Shown here: positions 1-9,667 of the stretch, in pieces
Layout of the letters: each line of letters starts with the position of its first letter
How positions within the stretch are numbered: position 1 is the first letter of the stretch
Source: Candidatus Nitricoxidivorans perseverans
GTDB taxonomy: Bacteria; Pseudomonadota; Gammaproteobacteria; Burkholderiales; Rhodocyclaceae
Assembly (NCBI GenBank): GCA_030246985.1
Contig: CP107246.1
Coordinates: 186,001-250,000, forward strand
Direction of reading: 5' to 3'
Length of the DNA stretch: 64,000 nucleotides
Program-made: the position numbers and the translations under genes
The notes under the pieces: generated by a model
What the model was told of the DNA's origin: nothing
What the model saw: only the letters and a program-made list of their open reading frames with translations
The model's database searches: none

Positions 1-1519
1 CGCGCTGACTGGCCTCACGCAGCATTTCATCGACATTGCCGTCGAGCGTGAAATCGACATTCAGGTGTTCCACGTCGACAGTGGCCACAATCCATGGACG
101 CCACAGACTCTCTGTGCGTGCGGCCTGGCGTGCAAGAACCTCCGCAGCCCATGCCGGAGCATTGATCGCCAGGACGACGTCGAACCAGGGCCGCACGCGC
201 AGCAGCGCATCCCCTAACCAGCTATGGAAAGTTCTTCCGCCGACTTCTTCCTGGGGCGCCACCAGCACATCACGGCAGCCGGCATCCTCAAACGCCTTGG
301 TTTCCCCACACACAACCAGCAAGGGATCGCCGCCCTGGCTCTGCCATTCAGCGATGACGAGAGCCAATGTGGAACGAGTGGCCGTTGACGCTTCGGAGCC
401 CATGACCACAACGGTCTTCTCGTAATCGAAAAGCGTCATTCCTCGGCCAGGAAATGCCAGTACGGGCCCAAGTTTGCTGTGACGGCGGTCTGCGATTCGT
501 TCCAGTGAGACCCGGCGGCCGTCAGGATGCTGCCGCCGATAGAGGGCCCAGCCGTCGCCGATCTCTCTGTCGAAACCCGTTATCTCGCCCTCGTCTCGTA
601 CTGACAAGATGACGTTGCTTAAGCGCCGGCCGTGCACCTCAACCAATTCCTTGACGGTGGTAGCACCCATGCCGCCCCCTTCGATGAACAGATCACCTTG
701 GGACAGCCCTTCGCTGAAAAACCAGATTTCCGAGTCCCACGCTTCGTTGTCGATCGTTCGATTGACAAGGGCACCGAGGTGCAGGGCATTGCCGGCATGA
801 TGCCCCGTGCGCTGGGCGCGCCGGCGCTGCTCGGTAGCCAGCATGCGTAGTACGCGATAGTCACCATTGGCACGGTACGCCACAGAGACAAGTTCCGTAT
901 CGCGTAGGAGTTGATCCAGCTGCTTATAGAAGGCGGGGGTATGCACGGGCTCGTTGGGCTCATGCTCCCGAGATTTCTGGCGGGCGATTTCACGGTCAAG
1001 AAAGCAGTACGCGTGTTCGCCAGCGCGGACGGATGAAACAACGTGGCGCAGGAGGTGGTCATTCCATGCAAGGCGGCTCTGAGCCGCCCGAGCCATAGCC
1101 AATGCCTGCTGGGCAAACGAGTGCATCACGCCTGAGTCACGGTGATTCAACCATGCCTCATCCTCGGGTTCCGTGTCATCCCATGCCCAATAGAACAGTT
1201 GATCGAAATCCTGGAACGGCATCGTCCCCTCTGGCCAGGCATGTGTTTGCCCTTCGGCGCGTGGTGCAGATTTCTCGCGGGCACGCGCCACCCGACTGGC
1301 AACACCAGGCGGAAGTTTGTCGAGGACAACCGACGTGTAGGCCCAGATGTCTCCCGGGCGATCAATCAAGAGCAGTTCGTATACTCGGTGCGCGTTCTCC
1401 GCCGCCTCGATCAGCTGCATCAATGGGCGCGAGTCAAGGCGCACGCAGAAGCGATGCTTTGAATTTCGGAAGCCCACCTCGCCGAAATCAACCACTAGTT
1501 CGTTCTGATATGCAGTCAT
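1..1519 (-). CDS. Hypothetical protein, 3' end beyond the window edge
   Basis: I read this frame directly from the minus strand: it opens with ATG at 1519 (MTAYQNELVVDFGEVGF) and stays open to the window edge, more than 500 codons, so it is partial at its C-terminus. I do not recognise the family. The first ~150 residues are acidic and tryptophan-rich; a hydrophobic strand followed by GSEASTATRST near residue 385 could be a Rossmann-like nucleotide-binding start but is not a Walker A motif. It follows the 1554-2618 gene by 34 bases on the same strand and is probably the last gene of a four-gene operon starting near 4146. Function unknown. Confidence 0.7.
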   Translation of the reverse strand, partial: MTAYQNELVVDFGEVGFRNSKHRFCVRLDSRPLMQLIEAAENAHRVYELLLIDRPGDIWAYTSVVLDKLPPGVASRVARAREKSAPRAEGQTHAWPEGTMPFQDFDQLFYWAWDDTEPEDEAWLNHRDSGVMHSFAQQALAMARAAQSRLAWNDHLLRHVVSSVRAGEHAYCFLDREIARQKSREHEPNEPVHTPAFYKQLDQLLRDTELVSVAYRANGDYRVLRMLATEQRRRAQRTGHHAGNALHLGALVNRTIDNEAWDSEIWFFSEGLSQGDLFIEGGGMGATTVKELVEVHGRRLSNVILSVRDEGEITGFDREIGDGWALYRRQHPDGRRVSLERIADRRHSKLGPVLAFPGRGMTLFDYEKTVVVMGSEASTATRSTLALVIAEWQSQGGDPLLVVCGETKAFEDAGCRDVLVAPQEEVGGRTFHSWLGDALLRVRPWFDVVLAINAPAWAAEVLARQAARTESLWRPWIVATVDVEHLNVDFTLDGNVDEMLREASQR

Positions 1520-1553
1520 TGGACATCTCCCGCCCAGAGGGGCCGTTGGTCAT

Positions 1554-2618
1554 TCATAGATAACCATCCCTGTCTGGACTGATCAGGCTGTTGGCAAAAA
1601 GGCGCGACACCTCCGTCGACAGTGCTTCGTTTTCCGATTCAGGAAAGCCATAGCTCTCGAACAAATAGTTCACGGCGGTAAAGGCCCGCTCCAAAAAGCG
1701 TCGCAGGCCATCTGGATCGATGTGGGCGGCACCTGGCACGACCTCGATTGATGAAGCCAAGCACAACGCGATCAACTTGATGGAGTCATCCACCTGGTTG
1801 AAGAAAAACAACCAGAACGGCCACTGCTCATCCAAGGCGCGGAGAAACCGGCAAACCTCTGGGATCTCGAACAGCTCGCGCGGATCTGTGTCATAGCCTG
1901 AGATCACCAGCGACAGCCGTCCCTTGTAAACCCACGCATGGTCAGGATGAGCAGTCGGTACCAGGGAGTGCAGGAAGTCGAGGGATTCATCGAGGTCAAG
2001 CGCCTCAACCTGTTGGCGCGAGATAACAAAAAACACGGGATCAGATAGACCCGGGCGAAGATCAAAAATCGGCGCGGAGATCTCTGGCTGGTCAGGTTCT
2101 CTATCCGCGTCATCCTCGCCACCGTCCTCGTCTTCCTCCGGGTCATCCTCCTCGTCATCCTCGAGTTCGTCGAAACCCTCTTCATGCCGCTGCAGGAACC
2201 GGCTAATGCTAGAGCTTTCATGATTCTCTGCGACCGAAAGCAGACTCTCTTTCAGCATGGCAACGATCTCGTCAACATCTACCGGAATGTTCAGATCGCC
2301 TTCATCATCGCTCTGACGATCATCGATGTAGTCTTGGCCGCTCTCGGTGACCGTCCATAGAGCGAGTCGGGCATTTTTGTCGAGCATCTCGATATATCCG
2401 GCGAGCAGGTTCTCGATGGTCTCGACGTAGGTTTCCCAGAAGAAGGATTGCTCGTCCTGTACCTGGACACAGACTTCCTCCCAGACATTTTTGAGACCGG
2501 AGTCGCCTGAGAGCATCTCTTGAGAGTCCATGGCCTCTAAACTCTGGATGGCATCCTGGATCAACTTGTCCGACAGCTGGGATGCCCAGGCAGCGACGAG
2601 GTGTTGTTCGATGCGCAT
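1554..2618 (-). CDS. Hypothetical acidic protein
   Basis: A 354-residue protein beginning MRIEQHLVAAWASQL, not recognised. It is strongly acidic, with an Asp/Glu tract around residues 145-175 (EELDDDEED-type) that is likely a flexible linker between an N-terminal helical region and a C-terminal region containing FLHSLVPTAHPDHAWVYKG. There is no signal peptide or membrane segment. It lies 12 bases after the HD-family gene (2631-3182) and just before the gene ending off the window edge, so co-transcription is likely. No function is proposed. Confidence 0.75.
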   Translation of the reverse strand: MRIEQHLVAAWASQLSDKLIQDAIQSLEAMDSQEMLSGDSGLKNVWEEVCVQVQDEQSFFWETYVETIENLLAGYIEMLDKNARLALWTVTESGQDYIDDRQSDDEGDLNIPVDVDEIVAMLKESLLSVAENHESSSISRFLQRHEEGFDELEDDEEDDPEEDEDGGEDDADREPDQPEISAPIFDLRPGLSDPVFFVISRQQVEALDLDESLDFLHSLVPTAHPDHAWVYKGRLSLVISGYDTDPRELFEIPEVCRFLRALDEQWPFWLFFFNQVDDSIKLIALCLASSIEVVPGAAHIDPDGLRRFLERAFTAVNYLFESYGFPESENEALSTEVSRLFANSLISPDRDGYL

Positions 2619-2630
2619 CCGATCACCCCT

Positions 2631-3182
2631 TCAGAGAAGCTCTGAATGCCTGGCAAGAAGCCCATCAAATACAGCTTCCAGACCAGGATGAACCCCACGT
2701 AGGCCAGCCACGACCCGGGCGGCCCAGTCGAAATACGCCTGCTTACGTTCGGCAGACCAATCCGCCGGCGGCGAGGCCAGAATGTCCCGCAGATTGCAGA
2801 TTTTGTCGGCGAGCTTCACCAACTTAGCCTCGGTCGAGATGTGCGGCGCGTGCCTGACCTGTTCCTCCTTCCGAACCTCTTTGGCGAGCGATTTGTCGTC
2901 AGTTACTTCAAGGACAACATTCACGATGGCCGAACCGAAGGTTTCATTCAACTCCTGTGGCGTGGTGTCAGTATCTTCAATGGTGTCGTGTAGCAGAGCA
3001 GCACACAGCACAACCGGGTCATCCACATTCCCCTCGTTAGCCAAAACGCTGGCCAGTGCGATGGGATGGTTGATGTAGGGCGACGCCTCGGCATCTTTTC
3101 GCCGCTGGTTGCAGTGCTTGTCTGCTGCAAACTGAGTGGCTTTGATGATGAGTCCGAGTTGTTGCGATGTTGTCCGTGTCAT
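2631..3182 (-). CDS. HD-domain small alarmone hydrolase-like protein (MESH1/SpoT-HD family)
   Basis: A 183-residue single-domain HD phosphohydrolase resembling the hydrolase half of RelA/SpoT and the MESH1/HDDC3 family. The first metal-binding His is in PYINHPIAL, the HD pair in AALLHDTIEDT, and a later conserved segment is KLVKLADKICNLRDIL. The family removes the 3' pyrophosphate of (p)ppGpp, and some members act on NADPH. An upstream in-frame TTG exists at 3203, but ATG 3182 is preceded by AAGGAG at good spacing, so I chose it. There is no synthetase domain. It lies in an operon with genes of unknown function; a stand-alone alarmone hydrolase on an ICE might blunt or counter ppGpp signalling (inference). 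Confidence 0.8.
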   Translation of the reverse strand: MTRTTSQQLGLIIKATQFAADKHCNQRRKDAEASPYINHPIALASVLANEGNVDDPVVLCAALLHDTIEDTDTTPQELNETFGSAIVNVVLEVTDDKSLAKEVRKEEQVRHAPHISTEAKLVKLADKICNLRDILASPPADWSAERKQAYFDWAARVVAGLRGVHPGLEAVFDGLLARHSELL

Positions 3183-3264
3183 TGTCCATTTCTCCTTTTC
3201 CAATTTCTGTCTGGTAATACTGGCCTGCCTATCGTGACCTATCGCAAGGCGAGATCTAACCGAA

Positions 3265-4146
3265 TCATTCTATGACGATGGACTCTATCCTGGCTCCCAT
3301 GATCGGTACGCCTTTTGCCTTGGTTTGTCTGCCTTGTACCCACATCGACCCTTCCGCATCATCTCCGATGTGTGGGACATAGCCTTCAAGTACGCGCTCA
3401 GACACGAACACGGGCAGTCGGAACTCGGCGTCCCCTGGACGCATCAGGACCATCTCCAAGCGGTAGACCTTTTGATTGTCGTGGTCGAACACATCAATCG
3501 CCTCGATTACCCCTTGGAACTGGGCCTCATCGCATTGATCGCCCTCGCGGGGCAGAAAGATGGCAGCCCCCGTCATATGCACATCAACCGGCCGGTCAGC
3601 CTGCTCATCCGACTCACCATTTTCCAGCCGCCGTTGCCTTTCCATTTCCCACAGTGCTCCAGTGCATATCGCGATGGAGCGCATGCGGATCGGTGCCAGT
3701 CGGTATGCAAGCCCGGCAAGCGAGTACTCCACTACACTCCCTGGTCCCAGAGATGAACTGCCAGCGAAGAACATCGTATCGAAAAAGGTAATGGACACCT
3801 CGTCGTCGATGAGCTCAGCGTGTATCCACCCTTCGATTCCATACTCCCAAGGCTCGACTCGTCGAATCGTCAGTGGGTAAGTGATACCTTCGAGCACAAC
3901 TGGATAGGCAGAAAACAGGTAATGGCTTCTTTCGGGCGAATCCGACACCAGGAGGATCTGATTGGCAAGAATGGGCGAGCCCCGGCGCAGGCAAACCACT
4001 TCCTCGGCGCGTTCGGTCCCGTGTTTGACATCCCTGCAAGGTGCCTTGCAAATTAGTGTTGCTTCCTGGCAGTCGCGCTCAATGCCCTCATGGATATATC
4101 TATCCAAGTCATAAAGTGTGCTCCAGTGATCACCGTGTCCAGGCAT
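3265..4146 (-). CDS. Hypothetical protein
   Basis: About 293 residues from ATG 4146 (MPGHGDHWSTLYDLDRYIH); this start has AAGGTG five bases upstream, whereas ATG 4161 has no ribosome site. I do not recognise the family. The protein is soluble and beta-rich in appearance, with an internal region (ADRPVDVHMTGAAIFLPREG) that could begin a second domain and a C-terminal region ending GVPIMGARIESIVIE. It is the first gene of the leftward cluster that continues with the HD protein. Function unknown. Confidence 0.7.
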   Translation of the reverse strand: MPGHGDHWSTLYDLDRYIHEGIERDCQEATLICKAPCRDVKHGTERAEEVVCLRRGSPILANQILLVSDSPERSHYLFSAYPVVLEGITYPLTIRRVEPWEYGIEGWIHAELIDDEVSITFFDTMFFAGSSSLGPGSVVEYSLAGLAYRLAPIRMRSIAICTGALWEMERQRRLENGESDEQADRPVDVHMTGAAIFLPREGDQCDEAQFQGVIEAIDVFDHDNQKVYRLEMVLMRPGDAEFRLPVFVSERVLEGYVPHIGDDAEGSMWVQGRQTKAKGVPIMGARIESIVIE

Positions 4147-4234
4147 GACTGCACCTTTCATTCATTCTGGCCAGTTTCTCAAACGAAAGGCTCATGACAT
4201 GAGCCATATTGTGGATCTAATATCACCTAGCTGA

Positions 4235-4426
4235 TCAACCTCCCTTGGTCAGAGTGTTGGTGTTTGTGCTTTTCACGAGAGTGATCGCTGCGAGGCAGTC
4301 CTGCTTGTTCCGGTAGGATTCGCCGCTTGCAATGATTTCGTTATTCGCAGCTCGTAAACGCCAGCGCCACTGTCCACCGGTAGATGAAATGAGCCCCTGC
4401 GTCTGTTGATAGATTTCGAAGTACAT
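4235..4426 (-). CDS. DUF1508/YegP-family small protein
   Basis: A 63-residue protein with a single DUF1508 (UPF0339) repeat: the core WRWRLRAANNEIIASGESY followed by KQDCLAAITLVK is the characteristic beta-hairpin/helix unit of YegP-like proteins, which often carry two units; this one has one. Start ATG 4426 is preceded by AGGAGG. Its role is unknown in general; such proteins are small cytosolic factors. It stands alone between the leftward cluster and a divergent rightward gene. Confidence 0.8.
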   Translation of the reverse strand: MYFEIYQQTQGLISSTGGQWRWRLRAANNEIIASGESYRNKQDCLAAITLVKSTNTNTLTKGG

Positions 4427-4543
4427 GAATTGCCTCCTGTTCAGTAAGGAATTGGTGCATCTGGCATTTCCTTATGCCGCATCAAAAGTTACGCTTGCAG
4501 GGGTTTGATAACGAAAATTCCCCTATTCTTTTTGGGAGGAGAT

Positions 4544-5230
4544 ATGTGGCCATTCTTTCGCCACCATAAGAAAAACAACTCGGAGGGCTATCCCGCCGCA
4601 CTTGATCATCGCCCGCGACCAATGCGCTTCGCCCAACTGGTCGATGGAATGGGTGATTTCAGGGATCTTGGTAACCACGATACGGCGCTCAAGTTCTGGT
4701 TGCCCGAACCTGCGGCCGAGGCGATCAAAGAGCTTTGTGAGCGGAATGGCGATTCAATGAGTGAGGCGTTGCGTCAGTTTTTCGCGCAGCATTGCTACGG
4801 GATTTACGCCTTTCAGTTCATGAACGAGGCCCGCCCTGGGCTATTCCGAGACCCTGCGCCACCGATGTTTTCACTAGCGCGGGTTGAGACTCCACCAGGG
4901 AAGAAGCGCATTGACACTTATTGGGTACCCGAGCTTGGCAAGAATGTCATGCCGATCAAGGTTTGGATTCCAGAGCGAATGAGGTCAGACCTTCAGGCAT
5001 TGGCCGACCATGTGGGTATCAAACTTTCTCAATACACCCGTGAAATTGTCATTTCGCGCTTGCTTGGCCATGGTACTTTGCCCAAGCGCCCCGAAATGAT
5101 TGAAGCGGGACCCCTTCCATCAGCCGAGGAATGGTGTCAGGGCAAGCCCGTCCCGATGCAGCAGGTCAGCAGGGAAGAGTACTGGAGCGCGGCAGAAGGG
5201 GAAATGCGTACCGAGTGGGAGGATGAATAG
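4544..5230 (+). CDS. Hypothetical protein with two ribbon-helix-helix-like segments
   Basis: A 228-residue protein starting at ATG 4544 (MWPFFRHHKKNN), with GGGAGGAG just upstream; an in-frame ATG at 4505 has no ribosome site. Two segments share a pattern: ALKFWLPEPAAEAIKELCER followed by MSEALRQFF, and PIKVWIPERMRSDLQALADH followed by LSQYTREIVI. Each is a short strand followed by two helices, as in ribbon-helix-helix DNA-binding folds, suggesting an internally duplicated, single-chain RHH-like protein. The family is not recognised. It lies convergent to hsdR, with 63 bases between the ends. Regulation of DNA or of a mobile element function is a guess. Confidence 0.7.
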   Translation: MWPFFRHHKKNNSEGYPAALDHRPRPMRFAQLVDGMGDFRDLGNHDTALKFWLPEPAAEAIKELCERNGDSMSEALRQFFAQHCYGIYAFQFMNEARPGLFRDPAPPMFSLARVETPPGKKRIDTYWVPELGKNVMPIKVWIPERMRSDLQALADHVGIKLSQYTREIVISRLLGHGTLPKRPEMIEAGPLPSAEEWCQGKPVPMQQVSREEYWSAAEGEMRTEWEDE

Positions 5231-5293
5231 ACACAGAAGTAGGAGCGTAATCTGGCATGATCTTGCAACGCATCATGGACTGGTGACTTCTTA

Positions 5294-8200
5294 TTAACTT
5301 GCTTTCTTCAACTCAATATCACCCCGAAGAAGAAAGTCACTCAGTAGCTTTGCAGCTTTGATATTGACCCGGGACATTGGGAGCGTTGTACCTTCCAAGT
5401 CTTCAAAGTAGGCCTTGGCCTTTTGCTTATCCACCGTTGCCTTAAGATCATCAAATCGTCCATATTCGTTGAGATTGGCTTCAGTGACATGGATGTTCAT
5501 CAGGGCAATCAGCTTTGTTGCGTCTAGGCCAAGAATTGAGACGATGGCTGCTATTTCTTTGTCTTTGGCCGCTGTTTTGTAGTCGGTTAGGTAATCGCGG
5601 AAGGTGCGGAGGGGGTCGATCTTCACGTCACCGCGCTGGATGTCGTGCAGAAAGATTTCGGCGATCTTTTGGTCCTCCTGGGATAGCGAAGTGAATGAGC
5701 GGTGCAAATCGGCTAAGGTGGCCTCCTTTGCTGGTTCGTCGCGCCCTTGCAGGACTTTGAGATACTTCTCAAAACGCGAGTTCATGTAGTCGGCGTCGAT
5801 CTTGCCGGTGTCAATTTCGGTGATGTGACTATCGATGTCGAAGGGAATACTATCGCCATTACCGCCGCCACCCATGCCGAGTTCTTTGTAGCGCTGAAGA
5901 AGCGTCAGGTATTGATGATGACTAATCTCGAGCTGTATTTGTGTCTTGGGATCTTCGCCAAACTCATAAACAGATTTGTCCCACGTAAAGCCCTGAATCT
6001 TCGCTGCCTCTAAGATGGCGCTGAATTGGTTGAACTGCTTGGCAAAGGCAGCTCGCGATGAGTGGTCATCCGGTAGTTTCATGAAGTCCGTAATACCCGC
6101 AGAACTGAAAATAGCGGTGATTTCTACGAAGCTTGCATTCATCCGCTCCAAGTTAATTGGCAGGCGATCAGCGAAGAGGCCAATGGGTTTATCGCCAGAA
6201 TAGAGTTTCACGGCGGCTGCGACGTTGCGCTTCATCGTGTGGGGCTTGCGGTAGTAGCGGATGGTGCCAAAGGGCTTGTCCGGCCCGAACAGGCGATTGG
6301 AACGCGAGAACGCCTGAATGATGTTTTCGTACTCCAACAGCTTGTCGAGATAGAGCGTGTTGATCCATTTCGAGTCAAAGCCGGTCAGCATCTGATTCAC
6401 CACAATCAGCAGGTCAAGCCTCTTCTCCGGCTCGGCTTCGATACGAATGTAAGGCGCTTTGTGAGCGAGGCGAGCTGCAAGGTCTTTTTTGAAATTCGCA
6501 TGCGTGCCGAGGTCGAACTTTTGCCCATAGGTCGCGTTGTAGTCTTCAATGATCTCAACGAGCCCGTCCGTTTTGAAGGCAGGATCACCACCACTGTCCT
6601 CGTCGCTGATGTGCGGATCGAAGAGTGCGGTGATTTTCAGCTCCGGACACTGCGCCTTCATCATACGATAGTAAATGATCGCTTCAGGGATGCTGCTTGT
6701 GGCGAAGATGGCGTGGAATTTACCGCCTTGACTCAGGACAGCCCAGTTGGCGGCCATGTCCTTAATCACCGCGCTCCGGTGCTCGTCTTGGGTGTATTGG
6801 GTGTTGGGCAGATAGTCTTCGATACCTGATTGATAAACGCCAGAGGCATCCCGGTGTCCAGCCATCGGCACGTCGTTCATGTAGCGATTGAAAACCTTCT
6901 TCTTCGCAGCATCCGCAAGTGCTTCAGCCACCGTGGTGGCTTTGGCCTTCTCCAGCGCCACGGCTTGCCGTAGGTCGCGGTCGCGATAGGTGAGCACTTG
7001 GTATGGATCAAAGCCAAGGACGTTTTTGTCGCGGATGCCGTCAGCAATGCTGTAGCGGTGCAACTCGTCGCCGAATACATCCGTTGTGGTGTTGTCTTTG
7101 CGGACGTTCTCCTTGTGGATGGGCGTCCCGCTGAAGCCAAAAAAGATCGCGCCGGGAAAGCTCTTCTTTATATCGATAAGCATCTCGCCAAAGGTGGAGC
7201 GATGGCATTCATCAACGATGAATACGATGCGCTTGGCGCGCATAGTGTTCAGATCGTGCGCCTTGAGCCCATCTTCCTCATCCTTGAGTCGGCTCATTTT
7301 CTGGATGGAAGTGACGATTAAGGTGTCGGCAGGGTCAGTGCTTTTCAGCTTTTTGACGAGCACGCCTGTGTATTCCGTGGCCTGCACCTCATTGCTGTCT
7401 CCTGCGAAGTTGCGATAGTCCTGCAGTGTCTGCGTACCCAGCTCGATGCGATCTAGCAGAAAAACCACCTTGTCGGCATCTTTGGAATTGGCGATGAGTT
7501 GGGCTGACTTGAAACTCGTCATCGTTTTGCCCGAGCCGGTGGTATGCCAAATGTAGCCGCCCAAGCGGTTCGGGTTTTTCCAGTCGGTCTTGGCGACTTT
7601 GTCAGAGATCGCGTGAGCTGCGTAGTACTGATAACTGCGCATCACCTTCAGCACGCCGTCTGACTCATCGGCCACGGTATAAAAGCCGATGAGCTGATGC
7701 GCCATTGGTATGGACAGCAGGCTGGAGGTAAAGCTCTTCCAGACGTTGATCGGCTCGTTGTTGAAGTCTGCCCAGTGGAAGGCGTAGTCCTTGTTGAACT
7801 TACCATCAGGCCCAGGGTTGGCGAAGTAAAGCGCCTCGGCGGGCTCCATCGCTACGAAGATCTGAACGAGCGAAAAGAGGCCGCTGAAAATGCCCTCACG
7901 CGAATACTTCTGGATTTGGTTGTAGGCATGGCTCACCGGTACGTCGCTCTTCTTCAGCTCGATGTGGATCACCGGCATGCCATTGATGAGAAGCAGGAGG
8001 TCGCCACGCCGATCGTTGAGCAGCGACGAGCCTCTAGCATAGCGTGGCTGCTGCGCGATTTGGTAGCGGCTTTGCCCGGCGGCGATCTCGTGGCGGTCGT
8101 AGATTTTCAGGCTTACTTCCTTGCCGAAGTGCAACCTGTCCGTTGGATTGTCGCGCTTGATGGAGACGGTTTTGCCATTGATGAAGCCGTTGAGCTTGAG

Positions 8201-8434
8201 TGGGGTGCGCATCGCGGTGATCTGCTCCATGATCTGCTGCATCTCGCCATCAGTGAGCTGAACTTCATTGAGCCGATCCTTGCCGCGATTGTTCTCAAAG
8301 AGGATTTGCTTCCAATTCGCCAGCAAGTCCGCCTCGCTCGGGTGCTTGATGACTTCCGCATCGCCCCAGCCGCGCTGGCGCAGCTCGTTGATGATGGCCG
8401 CTTCAAATTCAGATTCTGTAGAAAAGGTGGTCAT
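5294..8434 (-). CDS. hsdR: Type I restriction endonuclease subunit R
   Basis: A 1046-residue motor/nuclease subunit of a type I restriction-modification complex, which translocates and cuts unmodified DNA using ATP. The N-terminal nuclease motif is visible (D145 in GDLLLLING, then IELKK near 159-162). Helicase motif I is WHTTGSGKTMTS near residues 296-306 and the DEAD-type box is VDECHRS near 410; a Q/R-rich motif VI follows near AFSRSNRLFG. It is the last gene of the hsdM-hsdS-hsdR operon, 18 bases after hsdS. The length is normal and the frame is intact, so the system should be functional. Confidence 0.95.
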   Translation of the reverse strand: MTTFSTESEFEAAIINELRQRGWGDAEVIKHPSEADLLANWKQILFENNRGKDRLNEVQLTDGEMQQIMEQITAMRTPLKLNGFINGKTVSIKRDNPTDRLHFGKEVSLKIYDRHEIAAGQSRYQIAQQPRYARGSSLLNDRRGDLLLLINGMPVIHIELKKSDVPVSHAYNQIQKYSREGIFSGLFSLVQIFVAMEPAEALYFANPGPDGKFNKDYAFHWADFNNEPINVWKSFTSSLLSIPMAHQLIGFYTVADESDGVLKVMRSYQYYAAHAISDKVAKTDWKNPNRLGGYIWHTTGSGKTMTSFKSAQLIANSKDADKVVFLLDRIELGTQTLQDYRNFAGDSNEVQATEYTGVLVKKLKSTDPADTLIVTSIQKMSRLKDEEDGLKAHDLNTMRAKRIVFIVDECHRSTFGEMLIDIKKSFPGAIFFGFSGTPIHKENVRKDNTTTDVFGDELHRYSIADGIRDKNVLGFDPYQVLTYRDRDLRQAVALEKAKATTVAEALADAAKKKVFNRYMNDVPMAGHRDASGVYQSGIEDYLPNTQYTQDEHRSAVIKDMAANWAVLSQGGKFHAIFATSSIPEAIIYYRMMKAQCPELKITALFDPHISDEDSGGDPAFKTDGLVEIIEDYNATYGQKFDLGTHANFKKDLAARLAHKAPYIRIEAEPEKRLDLLIVVNQMLTGFDSKWINTLYLDKLLEYENIIQAFSRSNRLFGPDKPFGTIRYYRKPHTMKRNVAAAVKLYSGDKPIGLFADRLPINLERMNASFVEITAIFSSAGITDFMKLPDDHSSRAAFAKQFNQFSAILEAAKIQGFTWDKSVYEFGEDPKTQIQLEISHHQYLTLLQRYKELGMGGGGNGDSIPFDIDSHITEIDTGKIDADYMNSRFEKYLKVLQGRDEPAKEATLADLHRSFTSLSQEDQKIAEIFLHDIQRGDVKIDPLRTFRDYLTDYKTAAKDKEIAAIVSILGLDATKLIALMNIHVTEANLNEYGRFDDLKATVDKQKAKAYFEDLEGTTLPMSRVNIKAAKLLSDFLLRGDIELKKAS

Positions 8435-8452
8435 GGGTGATCTGTAAAAAGC

Positions 8453-9667
8453 TCAGACGAACATTTTTTCCAAGCAGGCAAATTTGAGCTGTTGGAGTTT
8501 CTGGAGCTGGGTCGCGTGTTTGGAAATAAGCTCATCAAGCGTGCGGAAGTAGTGGCCGATAATTTGTTGTTCTTCGATGTTTATAGGAATCCGGAGCAAG
8601 GAATTAGATACGAGGTTCCAATCAGAGCGGGGCATTTTTGATCCTGCTGATTGGTTGGCGATTCTCTCGAAAGCTGCCGTTTGGATTAAGCAATAAATCA
8701 AATTCGAAGTTGCCGCCGCAGGTTTCAAAACCCAAAAGTCTCCAACCGCTATTCCACCAAATTCCGCTAACCACCAATTTCTAAGGTACGGCCGCAACTT
8801 TCCAAAAAGGACATCACTTCTTTCAAATTTGATTCCGACCTTTCTGGACGGCTTCTTGAAGATATCTTTGTTCAAGCGTCCTGTCCCTGAAATTATGTCC
8901 TCGTATTCAATTCTTGGTAGGTTCTCTTCAGATGTGGCTTGGGTGCTTCGAGAAGCGATTTGCTTGAATTCAATTTCCCCCCATTCCCCCGAGAAGCCTT
9001 TGAAGCGGATTTCGGGGGTGGTGGCGCCGGGTTGCGGGAACAGCTTTTGGAGCATCGCTTGTTTCAGCGTCACCAGCTTGTCGTGCTTGCGTTTATGCAG
9101 CCCAATCAGAAGATCCAGCTCTCTGAAATATCCGCCGATTTTGGTTTGTTCTGTGCGTCTTGGGAACCGGAACATCATTTGTCTAAATGCTCCGGTTGTG
9201 ATTTGGTTGATTGTCGCTCCTAAGTTTTTTGCAATCTCTTTATCGAATTGTGGTGTATCGAGCAATGCGTTAGTGAACGCAGGGAATTCTGAGTGGATTC
9301 CAGTCATAAACGCGCCGATGACTGTGTTATCCATTCTGTTCTTAATTTGCGCGTGCTTACCAATAAGAGAACGTGATCCGTTTCGAACTACGACGGCGAT
9401 GTCACCTACTTCGACATATTTTGAATTTACACATTTTGGGTCAACATAGACGTTGTCTGCATTAACAATCTCACCGTTTTTGACATTGGATGACCGCAAT
9501 ACAAGTGTTCCAACTCCTTTCTGAACGTTGCGGGGCGAATATGTGAGCCCGCTAAAGAATTCGACTCGTTCCCCTAGTTGGTCTTCTAGCCATCCGTCTT
9601 CAAACCCCTTGAAGCGAATCTTTGGAATCTTGCTGTCAATTTTCTCCGCCATCTCAGTTTCCGGCAA
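8453..9667 (-). CDS. hsdS: Type I restriction-modification specificity subunit S
   Basis: A 404-residue specificity subunit. It shows the family's duplicated layout: two variable target recognition domains, each followed by a conserved spacer helix (GYFRELDLLIGLHKRKHDKL in the middle and GHYFRTLDELISKHATQLQK at the C-terminus). Both domains are complete, so it should recognise a bipartite sequence, which I cannot predict. The start overlaps the end of hsdM by 14 bases, implying translational coupling. Base composition here is lower in GC than the flanking transfer genes, as is common for exchanged hsdS genes. Confidence 0.95.
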   Translation of the reverse strand: MPETEMAEKIDSKIPKIRFKGFEDGWLEDQLGERVEFFSGLTYSPRNVQKGVGTLVLRSSNVKNGEIVNADNVYVDPKCVNSKYVEVGDIAVVVRNGSRSLIGKHAQIKNRMDNTVIGAFMTGIHSEFPAFTNALLDTPQFDKEIAKNLGATINQITTGAFRQMMFRFPRRTEQTKIGGYFRELDLLIGLHKRKHDKLVTLKQAMLQKLFPQPGATTPEIRFKGFSGEWGEIEFKQIASRSTQATSEENLPRIEYEDIISGTGRLNKDIFKKPSRKVGIKFERSDVLFGKLRPYLRNWWLAEFGGIAVGDFWVLKPAAATSNLIYCLIQTAAFERIANQSAGSKMPRSDWNLVSNSLLRIPINIEEQQIIGHYFRTLDELISKHATQLQKLQQLKFACLEKMFV

